A DNA stretch of 29,151 nucleotides from Bacteroidales bacterium. GTDB taxonomy: Bacteria > Bacteroidota > Bacteroidia > Bacteroidales > Bacteroidaceae. The notes beneath the pieces were generated by a model. The model did not search any database. It was given only the letters and a program-made list of their open reading frames with translations, and had not been told where the DNA came from. Position numbers and translations under genes: made by a program. The stretch covers positions 1 through 29,151 of the forward strand of contig SFEP01000026.1 in the NCBI GenBank assembly GCA_004557185.1, given 5' to 3'. Each line of letters opens with the position of its first letter. Within the stretch, counting starts at the first letter, position 1. Below, one piece after another: positions 1 to 6,807 of the stretch.

Positions 1-1
1 G

Positions 2-112
2 GAGAAGGGCTACGCCACGGAGTACGCCGCCGACCCCCGCCCCTTATATAAAATAGGCGTGAACTTCTCTACCCAGACGGGCACCGTGGAGGAGTTCCTT
101 GTGCAGGCATAA
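2..112 (+). CDS. C-terminal end of a probable AAA-ATPase / PD-(D/E)XK nuclease-like protein (partial)
   Basis: An open frame enters from the left edge and ends at TAA 110-112, giving 36 residues with no start in the window. The tail contains RPLYKIGVNFSTQTGTVEEF. This resembles the extreme C terminus of the Bacteroidetes family that pairs an N-terminal AAA-ATPase-like domain with a C-terminal PD-(D/E)XK nuclease-like domain (DUF1703 type), which often ends in a 'KIGVNFSSETRTIEEW'-like strand. The family has many copies per genome and an unsettled role. The assignment rests on this short tail only. sufE follows 45 bases later with no visible terminator between them. Confidence 0.5.
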   Translation, partial: EKGYATEYAADPRPLYKIGVNFSTQTGTVEEFLVQA

Positions 113-157
113 CAGCGGCGGCCGCACCCATTCTTTGCAAATCACAACCCTACCACT

Positions 158-583
158 ATGACTATAAACGAACAGCAAGACGAGATTATCGAAGAGTTCT
201 CACAGTTTGACGATTGGATGGACCGTTACCAGCTACTCATCGACATGGGCGAAGAGCAGGCACCGCTCGACGAAGCCGACAAAACCGACGCCAACCTCAT
301 CGACGGCTGCCAGAGCCGCGTGTGGATAGTGTGCCAGGAGCACGAGGGCCGCTTGCACTTCAAGGCCGAGAGCGACGCCCTGATCGTAAAGGGCATCGTC
401 AGTCTGGTGCTCAAGGTGGTCAACGACCGTCAGCCGCAGGAGATACTCGACGCCGACCTCTATTTCATCCGTCAGATAGGACTCACCGAGCACCTTTCGC
501 CCACCCGTTCCAACGGTTTGCTGGCCATGATCAAGCAAGTGCGCATGTATGCACTGGCCTTTGCCACCCGTCTCTCACGCTGA
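158..583 (+). CDS. sufE: SufE family Fe-S cluster assembly protein
   Basis: This 141-aa protein matches the usual SufE length. SufE accepts persulfide sulfur from the cysteine desulfurase SufS and passes it to the cytosolic SUF scaffold for Fe-S cluster assembly. The expected active-site cysteine is Cys51 in DGCQSRVW, the same number as in the E. coli protein. The N-terminal stretch EEFSQFDDWMDRYQLLIDMG and the later ILDADLYFIRQIGL segment are also typical. No sufS or sufBCD is visible, so the gene stands apart from a suf operon here. A lipoprotein gene follows 60 bases downstream on the same strand. The ATG at 158 is the first in frame and directly precedes the conserved helix. Confidence 0.93.
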   Translation: MTINEQQDEIIEEFSQFDDWMDRYQLLIDMGEEQAPLDEADKTDANLIDGCQSRVWIVCQEHEGRLHFKAESDALIVKGIVSLVLKVVNDRQPQEILDADLYFIRQIGLTEHLSPTRSNGLLAMIKQVRMYALAFATRLSR

Positions 584-643
584 GGCCCACGCTCCCACGC
601 CGACCTTTTCACCCATGTTTAACCCTCTATAAAACACAAAACA

Positions 644-1279
644 ATGCAGAAACTCAAGACACTCACCCTGTCGGCTCTGGCTATGATGTTGGTAGCCTGC
701 CAGGGAGGTAAAACCTCCGACGCACCCCAGGCCGACTCTACCGCAGCCGAGGCTATGACCGAGGCTGTAGATGCAGCTGTGGCACAGGCCGACTCCGTCG
801 TGGCCGAACTGCAGGCTTGCCTCGATGCCGACCACAAGGACGCTACCCACATTGAGCGCGTGATAAACCAGGCCCAGACCACCATTGAGCACCTGCGCGC
901 CCAAGGCGACACCTTGGCAGCGGCCGCCTATGCCTCGCGCTTGCAGTCATACGTGCAGCAGAAGGCCAACCTCATTGAGCAGGCAGCACCCGCCACCTCA
1001 GCCGTGATCAGCGCCATTAAAGAAGCCGCCACCCTGCCGCAAAACGTTACTTCGGCTGTCCAGCAGGCCGCGGCTGAGACTAAATCCGCTGCTCAGACCA
1101 AAGTCGACCAAGCCAAAGCCGATGCCGAGGCCAAAGCCGAGCAGGCCCAGGCCCAAGCCGAGGACCGTGTGGACCAAGTGAAGGCTGAGGCCAAGCAGAA
1201 GGCTGCCTCTAAAGTGCAGGAGGCCGAGCAGAAAGCCAACGAGGCCGTGGCGAAGGGCCTGCAGCAACTGCTGAAATAA
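644..1279 (+). CDS. Alanine/glutamate-rich coiled-coil lipoprotein
   Basis: This 211-aa protein starts with a clear lipoprotein signal: basic MQKLK, a hydrophobic stretch and the lipobox LVAC with Cys19. The mature N terminus should therefore be lipidated and held in an envelope membrane. Residues from about 35 to the end are almost entirely Ala, Glu, Gln, Lys, Asp and Val, and strongly predict helix. Residues ~145-205 repeat short AEAKAEQAQAQAE-like heptads, consistent with an extended coiled coil. Such proteins often act as envelope spacers or stress proteins, but the low complexity makes homology unreliable and I assign no function. It is the last gene before a convergent gap that holds the first composite repeat. 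Confidence 0.8.
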   Translation: MQKLKTLTLSALAMMLVACQGGKTSDAPQADSTAAEAMTEAVDAAVAQADSVVAELQACLDADHKDATHIERVINQAQTTIEHLRAQGDTLAAAAYASRLQSYVQQKANLIEQAAPATSAVISAIKEAATLPQNVTSAVQQAAAETKSAAQTKVDQAKADAEAKAEQAQAQAEDRVDQVKAEAKQKAASKVQEAEQKANEAVAKGLQQLLK

Positions 1280-1302
1280 CACCGCACCATCCTGCACGGG
1301 AT

Positions 1303-1456
1303 GCTGTGGGAAAAACTTCTCCAGCCGCAGTAACTTTCTTCCACGGCGGCCTGTTTTTACGGCCCGCCGCCCCGTCGAAAATAGATGCTACGTAAAAAAG
1401 TTTACGTACGACGTGATTTTTTTTACGTACGACGTGATTTTTTTTACGTAGCATCT
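1303..1456 (+). repeat. Composite 21-bp-unit repeat, copy 1 (eroded array plus intact 74-bp module)
   Basis: The right part, 1383-1456, is a 74-bp module bounded by a perfect 17-bp inverted repeat (AGATGCTACGTAAAAAA at 1383-1399; its complement at 1440-1456). Inside are two 21-bp units, ACGTACGACGTGA followed by eight Ts, at 1404-1424 and 1425-1445. The left part, 1303-1348, is a worn version of the GCCGTGG-type 21-bp array that is better kept in the other copies. A short GC-rich spacer (about 1349-1375) joins them. It lies between the convergent lipoprotein and DUF2795 genes. Related copies are at 9072-9267 and, inverted, at 22206-22437. Confidence 0.9.
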
Positions 1457-1481
1457 CCTTTATCCCGTCTCCCGCCCCGCC

Positions 1482-1546
1482 GGAAATAGCTGCCGCGAAG
1501 AAAATCTTCACGTAGTGCAAGTTTCTTTGCGCAGCATCTATTTTCC
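1482..1546 (-). repeat. Diverged partial copy of the palindromic module, inverted relative to copy 1
   Basis: On the minus strand this segment reads GGAAAATAGATGCTGCGCAA, then AGAAACTTGCACTACGTGAA, and ends in GCAGCTATTTCC. This follows the layout of the 74-bp module (GAAAATAGATGCTACG at the outer edge, an ACGTGA core, a closing inverted arm) with many substitutions and about one internal unit missing. Its two ends form an imperfect inverted repeat. It faces copy 1 across ~25 bases, so this gap holds two elements in opposite orientation. Confidence 0.6.
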
Positions 1547-1559
1547 ACGGCCTGCGTGT

Positions 1560-1820
1560 ACCATTATTTCACGCCCCTCTGGTGTAGCGCCTTCCCCAGT
1601 CTCGTCTGAGGGCGGGAGGTGCCTGTAAGCATGCGTTGGCTGGGCTGTGAGTGCACGGGCTTTTTTTATACTACGGGTGTCAGGTAAAAGTTTTTTAAGT
1701 GTTTTATCTGGGGGAATTGAGAAAGGATAAGCCCTGTCTGCATAGAGGGCCAACATGCAACCGGCCTTCTTGCAGTGGATGGCCACGAAAGTTTTACCGT
1801 ACACCCATAGTATAGATACC
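1560..1820. other. Intergenic stretch with no recognisable gene
   Basis: I see no convincing coding region on either strand. Open frames here lack family motifs and have ordinary intergenic composition with T-rich patches (for example around 1660-1705). It joins the repeat region to the stem-loop at 1821-1862. Confidence 0.5.
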
Positions 1821-1862
1821 GTCAGCGGGAGGGGCAACCAGTGTGTTGCCTCTCCCGCTGAC
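1821..1862 (-). terminator. Long stem-loop downstream of the DUF2795 gene, no U-tract
   Basis: GTCAGCGGGAGGGGCAAC (1821-1838) pairs with 1845-1862 over 18 positions with one G-T wobble and a 6-base loop. It lies ~100 bases past the stop of the minus-strand DUF2795 gene. Neither strand has a T-run after the stem, so this is a putative factor-dependent terminator or mRNA 3' end protector. Confidence 0.55.
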
Positions 1863-1964
1863 GTGGTAGTGGAGCGTGGTGAAGGGGGTATGCAGTGCAG
1901 TTTCCCGCCTGGCCGAAGCGAGCAAGTGCTCTTTGGCCATGGTGGAGCGAGTTTCAGGCGAAGG

Positions 1965-2186
1965 TCAATATTCGTCCTCGTTGAAGAGGAAGTCCTCTTT
2001 GGTGGGATAGTCAGGCCATACGTCCTCAATGGTTTCGTATATTTCGCCCTCGTCTTCCAGTTCCTGCAGGTTTTCTACCACCTCCATGGGTGCGCCCGAA
2101 CGCATGGCGTAGTCAATAAGTTCGTCTTTGGTAGCGGGCCAGGGGGCATCTTCCAGTTTAGAAGCCAATTCCAGTGTCCAATACAT
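1965..2186 (-). CDS. DUF2795 family small acidic protein
   Basis: This 73-aa acidic protein starts MYWTLELASKLEDAPWPATK and ends YPTKEDFLFNEDEY. That pattern is typical of the DUF2795 proteins found throughout Bacteroidetes, whose domain is thought to be a small helical fold of unknown role. The PATKDELIDYAMRSGAPMEVVENLQEL segment matches the usual 'sequence of short helices' layout. The Met at 2186 gives the family's usual start. A -7 box at 2291-2298 and a strong stem-loop near the predicted transcript start suggest it has its own transcription unit, separate from the adenosyltransferase gene upstream. Confidence 0.85.
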   Translation of the reverse strand: MYWTLELASKLEDAPWPATKDELIDYAMRSGAPMEVVENLQELEDEGEIYETIEDVWPDYPTKEDFLFNEDEY

Positions 2187-2224
2187 AGTGCGTGTGTGTT
2201 AGTTTGTAATAAGCTTAACGCGTG

Positions 2225-2287
2225 ACCCTTGTGCCGGCAGTGTGGGGCTTTGTGATGCCTTGCTTCGGCCGGCATGGGGACAAGGGT
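2225..2287 (-). other. Stem-loop in the leader of the DUF2795 gene
   Basis: ACCCTTG (2225-2231) pairs with CAAGGGT (2281-2287), and TGCCGGC (2232-2238) pairs with GCCGGCA (2268-2274), with a 6-base bulge on one side. Read on the minus strand, the stem begins within a few bases of the start expected from the -7 box at 2291-2298, so the mRNA would begin with this hairpin. It could instead be the 3' end of the upstream operon. Confidence 0.5.
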
Positions 2288-2290
2288 GCG

Positions 2291-2298
2291 CAAAAATA
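2291..2298 (-). promoter_or_regulatory. Bacteroidetes -7 box for the DUF2795 gene
   Basis: CAAAAATA on the plus strand reads TATTTTTG on the minus strand, an exact TAnnTTTG match, about 105 bases before the start codon. No clear -33 TTTG is present. Confidence 0.45.
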
Positions 2299-2325
2299 CA
2301 CTTTTATCGTAAATATCCCTGTCGC

Positions 2326-2883
2326 TTAGGCGCGAATTTCTTCGTTATCGGTCAGAAAGTTGATTTTTTTCACAAGAGCATACAGAAAATCGCTGAGGCG
2401 GTTCACGTACGCCAGCATCCCTTCGCCCCCGTCCCACTCCTGCATGCCGCAGCGCAGCATGTCGCGTTCCATGCGTCGGCACACGGCTCGGCACACGTGG
2501 CACTGCGCAGCCGCAGCATGTCCGCCGGGCAGCACGAAACCCGTAAACAGGCGCCCCGTCACCGTGGCTATGGCGTCGATGGCGTGCTCCAGGTCGGCGG
2601 TGTCGTCAGGCCGTGGTGCGCCTGCGGGAGCCGTGACGCCGGCGCAGGCCGCTCCAAGGGCGAAGAGCAGATGCTGGGCGCGGTGCAGCAGCGTCACCTC
2701 GGCCGCCAGCGGCATGCCTGGCAGTTCGTCGGCCGAGGCGTGCAGGGCTGCCAGCAGCAGGCCCAGGTGGGCGTTCAGTTCGTCGGCACTGCCTACGGCT
2801 TCAATGCGGACGTGCGTTTTCGGCACACGGGTGCCGTCGGCCAGCGAGGTGTAACCCTCGTCGCCAGTGCGGGTGTAGAGCAT
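2326..2883 (-). CDS. ATP:cob(I)alamin adenosyltransferase, PduO/MMAB type
   Basis: This 185-aa protein transfers the adenosyl group of ATP to cob(I)alamin to make coenzyme B12. The N terminus has the family signature LYTRTGDEGYTSLADGTRVP, followed by RIEAVGSADELNAHLG, which together form the ATP site. The C-terminal helix has YVNRLSDFLYALVK, matching the usual 'Y(L/I)NRLSD' motif. Length is normal for the family. The sequence contains more Ala than most homologues but no key motif is lost. The upstream gene on the same strand ends 27 bases before this start, so the two are probably cotranscribed. No cobalamin riboswitch was seen ahead of the pair. Confidence 0.88.
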   Translation of the reverse strand: MLYTRTGDEGYTSLADGTRVPKTHVRIEAVGSADELNAHLGLLLAALHASADELPGMPLAAEVTLLHRAQHLLFALGAACAGVTAPAGAPRPDDTADLEHAIDAIATVTGRLFTGFVLPGGHAAAAQCHVCRAVCRRMERDMLRCGMQEWDGGEGMLAYVNRLSDFLYALVKKINFLTDNEEIRA

Positions 2884-2910
2884 AGGAAAAAGGCGTTAAC
2901 TTGCAGTTTG

Positions 2911-3486
2911 TCAGAAGTAGTTGATGACGTAGTGAGCCCGCTGCATGTGTGGCAGATGCAGGATGATGCCGAAGTCGCGCAGGTCGAAGGCAATCTGGGC
3001 CTGCGGCATGTGCAGCAAGCGTTGCCATGCCGCCGAGCGGCGCTGCGTGGCGTGTATGCGGTGCAGCACGAGCATGCCCCCCGTGGGCAGTGACTCCAGG
3101 AGGCGTGCGGCGCAGTCGTCCCATGGCTGCAGGCACACCACCATGTCGCTCCCGTTGGGCTCCGCAGCGAGGCTCAGTGCAGCGTGCGGGCAAGCAGCCT
3201 GCAGGTAGGCCACCGCGGCCTCCAAGCCCTCGGCATCGGGACACTGCAGGCCGCAGGGGTGACAAAAGTTGGCCAGCCTGAACAGCAGTTGGGCGTCCTT
3301 GCGCCGCAAGCCTGCCGGTAGCACGGGCCAGCGGCGGCGTAGCGGAGCGTAGGCATAGTAGGGCCACGCCTCATACACCACTCCCGTCACAAAGGAGAAG
3401 GCGAAAGGCGAGTGAATGCCGTAGCCGCAGCGGTGGCGTATGCGCCGCAGCCAGTGCCAGGGGCGCAGCAGATGGCTCAGAAACAT
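2911..3486 (-). CDS. Degenerate class I methyltransferase-like protein
   Basis: This 191-aa protein begins with a basic segment followed by RCGYGIHSPFAFSFVTGVVYE. That resembles the start of a Bacteroidetes group usually annotated as SAM-dependent methyltransferases ('GYGIHSPFxF..IT.VIYE'). The LLFRLANFCHP segment corresponds to the family's pre-Rossmann helix. The expected glycine-rich SAM-binding loop after it is not recognisable, and the rest is short and diverged, so catalytic activity is doubtful. It is probably the first gene of an operon with the cobalamin adenosyltransferase. The family call is by resemblance only; it could be a lineage-specific protein that has lost enzymatic function. 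Confidence 0.55.
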   Translation of the reverse strand: MFLSHLLRPWHWLRRIRHRCGYGIHSPFAFSFVTGVVYEAWPYYAYAPLRRRWPVLPAGLRRKDAQLLFRLANFCHPCGLQCPDAEGLEAAVAYLQAACPHAALSLAAEPNGSDMVVCLQPWDDCAARLLESLPTGGMLVLHRIHATQRRSAAWQRLLHMPQAQIAFDLRDFGIILHLPHMQRAHYVINYF

Positions 3487-3574
3487 GGGGAAAGCGTAAA
3501 TAGGGAATAAGGGCGCGGAGCATGCCGAAGCGTCGTGAGGCGCTTCGTGCCGATGCCGTGCAGAGCCCGTTGGG

Positions 3575-3582
3575 CAAAATTA
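3575..3582 (-). promoter_or_regulatory. -7 box ahead of the methyltransferase-like/adenosyltransferase pair
   Basis: CAAAATTA on the plus strand reads TAATTTTG on the minus strand, an exact TAnnTTTG match ~90 bases before the start at 3486. The leader contains a hairpin (CGAAGCG 3526-3532 with CGCTTCG 3541-3547). No -33 box is apparent. Confidence 0.4.
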
Positions 3583-3652
3583 AGCAATTCGCCTCAGATA
3601 CGCCGCCTGCCCCGGCTGCAGTGTGGAGCCTCCGCAAAAAAGCTGGCTACTT

Positions 3653-3684
3653 TTTGGCTGGAAAACAAAATCTTCCTATTTTTG
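3653..3684 (+). promoter_or_regulatory. Promoter of tRNA-Gln (TTTG-N20-TATTTTTG)
   Basis: TTTG at 3653-3656 and TATTTTTG at 3677-3684 are 20 bases apart, the spacing of the Bacteroidetes primary sigma factor. Transcription should start around 3690, some 35 bases before the mature tRNA. Confidence 0.75.
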
Positions 3685-3726
3685 CACCGCATTACGGAAA
3701 CGCAGTGCACCCTCATTTCCTGAGTT

Positions 3727-3801
3727 TGTTCCATGGTGTAATGGTTAGCACTAGAGTTTTTGGTTCTCTCAGTCCCCGTTCGAGTCGGAGTGGAACAACC
3801 A
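3727..3801 (+). tRNA. trnQ: tRNA-Gln (anticodon TTG), CCA encoded
   Basis: This is a 75-nt cloverleaf. The acceptor TGTTCCA (3727-3733) pairs fully with TGGAACA (3791-3797), followed by A and an encoded CCA (3799-3801). The D arm is GTGTAATGGTTAGCAC. The anticodon loop TTTTGGT (3758-3764) has TTG at 3760-3762, which reads glutamine codons. The T loop is TTCGAGT. Two imperfections stand out: a T-T opposition next to the anticodon loop (3757/3765) and a C-A mismatch in the T stem. The promoter and terminators on either side argue that it is expressed. Confidence 0.88.
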
Positions 3802-3815
3802 TCCCTTCCCCCCCG

Positions 3816-3861
3816 GAGCCTCGCTTTTCTTATTTTTTTTCTTGCGAGGCTCTCTTTTTTT
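3816..3861 (+). terminator. Intrinsic terminator of tRNA-Gln (first of two)
   Basis: GAGCCTCGC (3816-3824) pairs with GCGAGGCTC (3844-3852) and is followed by TCTTTTTTT. This is a classical stem plus T-run, 15 bases after the tRNA. Confidence 0.85.
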
Positions 3862-3864
3862 CCA

Positions 3865-3911
3865 GCGTGAGACCGCACCTCCCCATCCCGGTCTCACGCA
3901 TTTCTTTTTTA
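3865..3911 (+). terminator. Second intrinsic terminator after tRNA-Gln
   Basis: GCGTGAGACC (3865-3874) pairs perfectly with GGTCTCACGC (3890-3899), followed by ATTTCTTTTTTATT. It starts four bases past the first terminator's T-run, which makes a tandem insulator ahead of the next gene's promoter. Confidence 0.8.
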
Positions 3912-3953
3912 TTGGGCTTAAATGCCTTGTTTACAAATTCTTCATGCCATTCG

Positions 3954-3985
3954 TTTGCCTCGCATTACTTAAAAGCTTATTTTTG
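3954..3985 (+). promoter_or_regulatory. Promoter of the 793-aa secreted protein (TTTG-N20-TATTTTTG)
   Basis: TTTG at 3954-3957 and TATTTTTG at 3978-3985 are separated by 20 bases. The predicted leader is ~95 nt. Confidence 0.75.
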
Positions 3986-4086
3986 CGCTGAAATACAAAG
4001 GTAGCCGCCGCGGTTCACCTCGCTCCACCTGAGCGTGGCGAGCGTCGCACGGCATCCACACTCATTTATTTAATCACATTTTTATC

Positions 4087-6468
4087 ATGAAAAGAACTTT
4101 ACTTTTCTTCGTCTCACTCTTTGTGATGACACTGTCCGCCATGGCGGGCGACGTCGTGCTGTCGTGGTCAAGCGCTGATGACTGGCAGACAGATGCCGAC
4201 AACAACATCTCGCTCACGAAGGACGGCTACACCTTGTCGTTGGTCAAGGTGAAGGGCACCGCTCCCGTGGTGAATGCAAACAGTAATGATGCCCGCCTCT
4301 ACAGCACAGGCACGTTCACCCTGAGCAGCACGAACGGCAACATGACGAAAGTCGTGATCAAGGTTTCGAGCAGCGGTGCCAAGCGCTTGGCCGAGTACGC
4401 TGCCTCTACGGGAACAGCCGTGGTCGATAAGAACGCACTCACCGTTACTTGGACGGGCGACGCTGCCGAGTTCACCCTCACCGTGGAAGGCAAGGCCGTC
4501 AATGGCACGGAGCCCGATAAGGCCGCCCAGCTTTGTTTCGACAACGTGACCATCGTCGATGCTTCCGCCGGTGGCGGCGAGCAGGGTGGCGGCGACCAGG
4601 GCGGTAGCGACGAGCCCACCGAAGAACTGCAGAACGTCTTCACCGAGAGCTTTGCTGCAGGTCAGGGCAACTTCACCATCGAAGACAAAGTCCTCCCTGA
4701 AGGCCTCACCTACGTGTGGGCACACAACAACAACAACAACGGCATCTACATGAAGGCCAGCGCCTACAAGAGTAATACTGCCTATGCCGCCGAGAGCTGG
4801 CTCGTGTCGCCCGTCATCAACCTCAGCCACGCCACGGCTTGCCAGCTGAGCGTGCAGCAGGCTGCCAACCACTTCAAAAACCAGGAAAACGTGCTCGCTG
4901 CCCTCTCCGTGAAAGTGAAGGAGGCCAACGCTGCCGACTGGACCGACCTCACCCTCTCTGCTTGGCCTGCTGGCACCAACTGGACCTTCGTCGAAGGCAC
5001 GGCCGACCTCGCTGCCTACGACGGCAAGCAAATCCAGGTGGCCTTTGTCTACACCTCGACCGCCGAAATTGCTGGTACTTATGAAGTGAAGGACTTCGCC
5101 GTACGCGGCAAGACCGACACCCCCGAGCCCGAGCCCGAGGTGACCACCTACAACTCCCTCAGCGAACTCGCAGGTGCTGCCACCACCGCCGCTACTCCCT
5201 TCGTGCTCAACCTCAACAACGTGGTAGTGGCCGGCGTCGGTCAGCGCGGCAGCAACTACAGCATCTACCTGCAGCAGAATGAAGCCTCCGCCCTCATCTA
5301 CACCAACGTGGCTCCCTCCTACAGCGCAGGCGACGTGCTCAGCGGCAAGCTCAGCGGTAACCTTGTGCTCTACAACCATCTCGTCGAAATCACCGACCCC
5401 AACTACGAGGCCGTAACGGTTTCGGGCAAGGACGGCGAAATCAGCAAGAAGGAAACCACCATTGCCACTCTGAAGAACGACGCCAGCTTCGCGAACCAGT
5501 CGCGCTACGTCACCCTCAAGAGCGTCAACTTCAAGTCGCCCGAGGCTGGCAGCATCAACTACACCCTCATCGACGACAGCGACAACGAAATCATTCTGCG
5601 CGACAACTTCAGCGTCATGGGCGATGTGGTTATTGATGTCAAAAAGCCCTACACCGTGAGCGGTTTCGTGGCCTACTACGAGGATCAGGCACAGCTCTAT
5701 CCCATCAGCGCCGCCGACATCAGCATGGAGACCAACCTCATCAGCGCCGATACGAAATGGGCGCAGGATGAAGTAGCCGTACTCCCCGGCGAGGACTTCG
5801 CGGGCAACGCCCTCACCACCCTCACCGACGGTGCACGCACCTTCACCTCCTCCAACAACGCTGTGGCCACCGTCGACTCCGAAGGCAAGGTAACCATCGT
5901 GGGCAAGGGTGTCACCACCATCACCGTCGAAACGGCTGAAACGGCCACCTACCTCGCATCGCGTGCCAGCTACAAGCTCTTCGTCATCGAGGGTAAGGGC
6001 ACGCTTGCCGAGCCCTACACCGTGGCCGATGTGCAGTACTACATCAACAAGGACCTCACCGAGAAGGTTTGGGTAAAAGGCACCATCTTCGGTTCGCGCA
6101 ACAACAACGTGAACTATCCTGCCGGCGATGAAAAGGCCTTAGCCAGCAACATCGTGATTGGCTCCGAAGAACTCTTCGTTCCCGTGCAGCTCAGCACCAA
6201 CACCGAGCCCCGCGCCGCCCTCAACCTCGTGGACAACCCCTCGCTGCAAGGCAAGGACGTATGGGTTTACGGCAACCTGGATACCTACTTCAGCATGCCG
6301 GGCGTGAAGAACGTTACCGACTACAGCCTCGAAGGCGCCACGGGCATCAGCAGCATTGAAGCCGCCGCCCAGGGCAAGGCCGCTGTCATCTACAGCATCG
6401 ATGGCCGCCGCCTCACGGCTCCCGTCAAGGGCGTGCAGATTATCAACGGACGCAAAGTCATCCGCTAA
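4087..6468 (+). CDS. Secreted multidomain beta-rich protein (choice-of-anchor-like, OB-fold-like, Big_2-like, DUF6359-like)
   Basis: This 793-aa protein has a signal peptide (MKRTLLFF...SAMA, cleavage near residue 20) and is exported. Residues ~21-157 form a beta-rich domain, followed by a Gly/Asp linker (~159-175). Residues ~178-340 resemble a choice-of-anchor/jelly-roll domain, with FTESFAAGQGNF at the start and ESWLVSPVINLS inside. Residues ~352-543 look like an OB-fold region. Residues ~551-633 contain the Big_2-like SSNNAVATVDSEGKVTIVGKG. Residues ~636-748 contain a DUF6359-like segment with PYTVADVQYYI and VWVKGTIFG. The last ~40 residues (IYSIDGRRLTAPVKGVQIIN) resemble Bacteroidetes C-terminal sorting/anchoring tails. 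No catalytic motif is visible; a surface binding role is only a guess. It has its own promoter and a stem-loop at its end. Confidence 0.8.
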   Translation: MKRTLLFFVSLFVMTLSAMAGDVVLSWSSADDWQTDADNNISLTKDGYTLSLVKVKGTAPVVNANSNDARLYSTGTFTLSSTNGNMTKVVIKVSSSGAKRLAEYAASTGTAVVDKNALTVTWTGDAAEFTLTVEGKAVNGTEPDKAAQLCFDNVTIVDASAGGGEQGGGDQGGSDEPTEELQNVFTESFAAGQGNFTIEDKVLPEGLTYVWAHNNNNNGIYMKASAYKSNTAYAAESWLVSPVINLSHATACQLSVQQAANHFKNQENVLAALSVKVKEANAADWTDLTLSAWPAGTNWTFVEGTADLAAYDGKQIQVAFVYTSTAEIAGTYEVKDFAVRGKTDTPEPEPEVTTYNSLSELAGAATTAATPFVLNLNNVVVAGVGQRGSNYSIYLQQNEASALIYTNVAPSYSAGDVLSGKLSGNLVLYNHLVEITDPNYEAVTVSGKDGEISKKETTIATLKNDASFANQSRYVTLKSVNFKSPEAGSINYTLIDDSDNEIILRDNFSVMGDVVIDVKKPYTVSGFVAYYEDQAQLYPISAADISMETNLISADTKWAQDEVAVLPGEDFAGNALTTLTDGARTFTSSNNAVATVDSEGKVTIVGKGVTTITVETAETATYLASRASYKLFVIEGKGTLAEPYTVADVQYYINKDLTEKVWVKGTIFGSRNNNVNYPAGDEKALASNIVIGSEELFVPVQLSTNTEPRAALNLVDNPSLQGKDVWVYGNLDTYFSMPGVKNVTDYSLEGATGISSIEAAAQGKAAVIYSIDGRRLTAPVKGVQIINGRKVIR

Positions 6469-6501
6469 TCGCCGCACACATCATCACATTCCTCTTTACA
6501 C

Positions 6502-6531
6502 TGCGCCCCCGCCATTCGTGACGGGGGCGCA
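6502..6531 (+). terminator. Stem-loop after the secreted protein gene, no U-tract
   Basis: TGCGCCCCCG (6502-6511) pairs perfectly with CGGGGGCGCA (6522-6531) across a 10-base loop, 34 bases after the stop. There is no T-run. Confidence 0.55.
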
Positions 6532-6628
6532 CTGCGTTCGTAGCACCACAGCCAGCAGTGCAGGCAGCCTGCGGGGCGGAGCATTCCACCCATTCCCAAA
6601 ACGTACGTTCCTGACAAATTTGATCACC

Positions 6629-6636
6629 TACATTTG
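6629..6636 (+). promoter_or_regulatory. Possible -7 box ahead of the outer-membrane barrel gene
   Basis: TACATTTG is an exact TAnnTTTG match 171 bases before the start codon. A second, imperfect candidate is CATCTTTG at 6710-6717. Neither has a clear -33 TTTG. Apart from these and the stem-loop at 6502-6531, I see nothing else in the 339-base gap. Confidence 0.3.
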
Positions 6637-6807
6637 TCGTGGCAACAAAAATTTAACGCATGGCGTATAAAAACACTAATTATCTTAGCCTTTTTATAAA
6701 AATAATACGCATCTTTGCAAGCGAGCTATGCCTGCGGCCCCTTGTTCGAGCCAAGCAGGGCAGCCACACAGACATTTATTATCTAACACCAAATCATTTT
6801 TTTCGCC

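Noticed and set aside
1538..2029. A 163-codon minus-strand frame overlapping the DUF2795 gene
   Set aside because: Low-complexity Pro/Arg/Thr composition, no recognisable domain, and it overlaps a well-supported gene and a repeat.
3487..3652. Cobalamin riboswitch ahead of the adenosyltransferase operon
   Set aside because: No B12-box sequence (AGNCAGGAANNNGGUGNNANUCC type) or long leader is present.
3996..4003. CAAAGGTA as a minus-strand promoter facing the tRNA
   Set aside because: No minus-strand gene follows it before the terminators, and the motif lies inside the leader of the plus-strand gene; a chance match is likelier.
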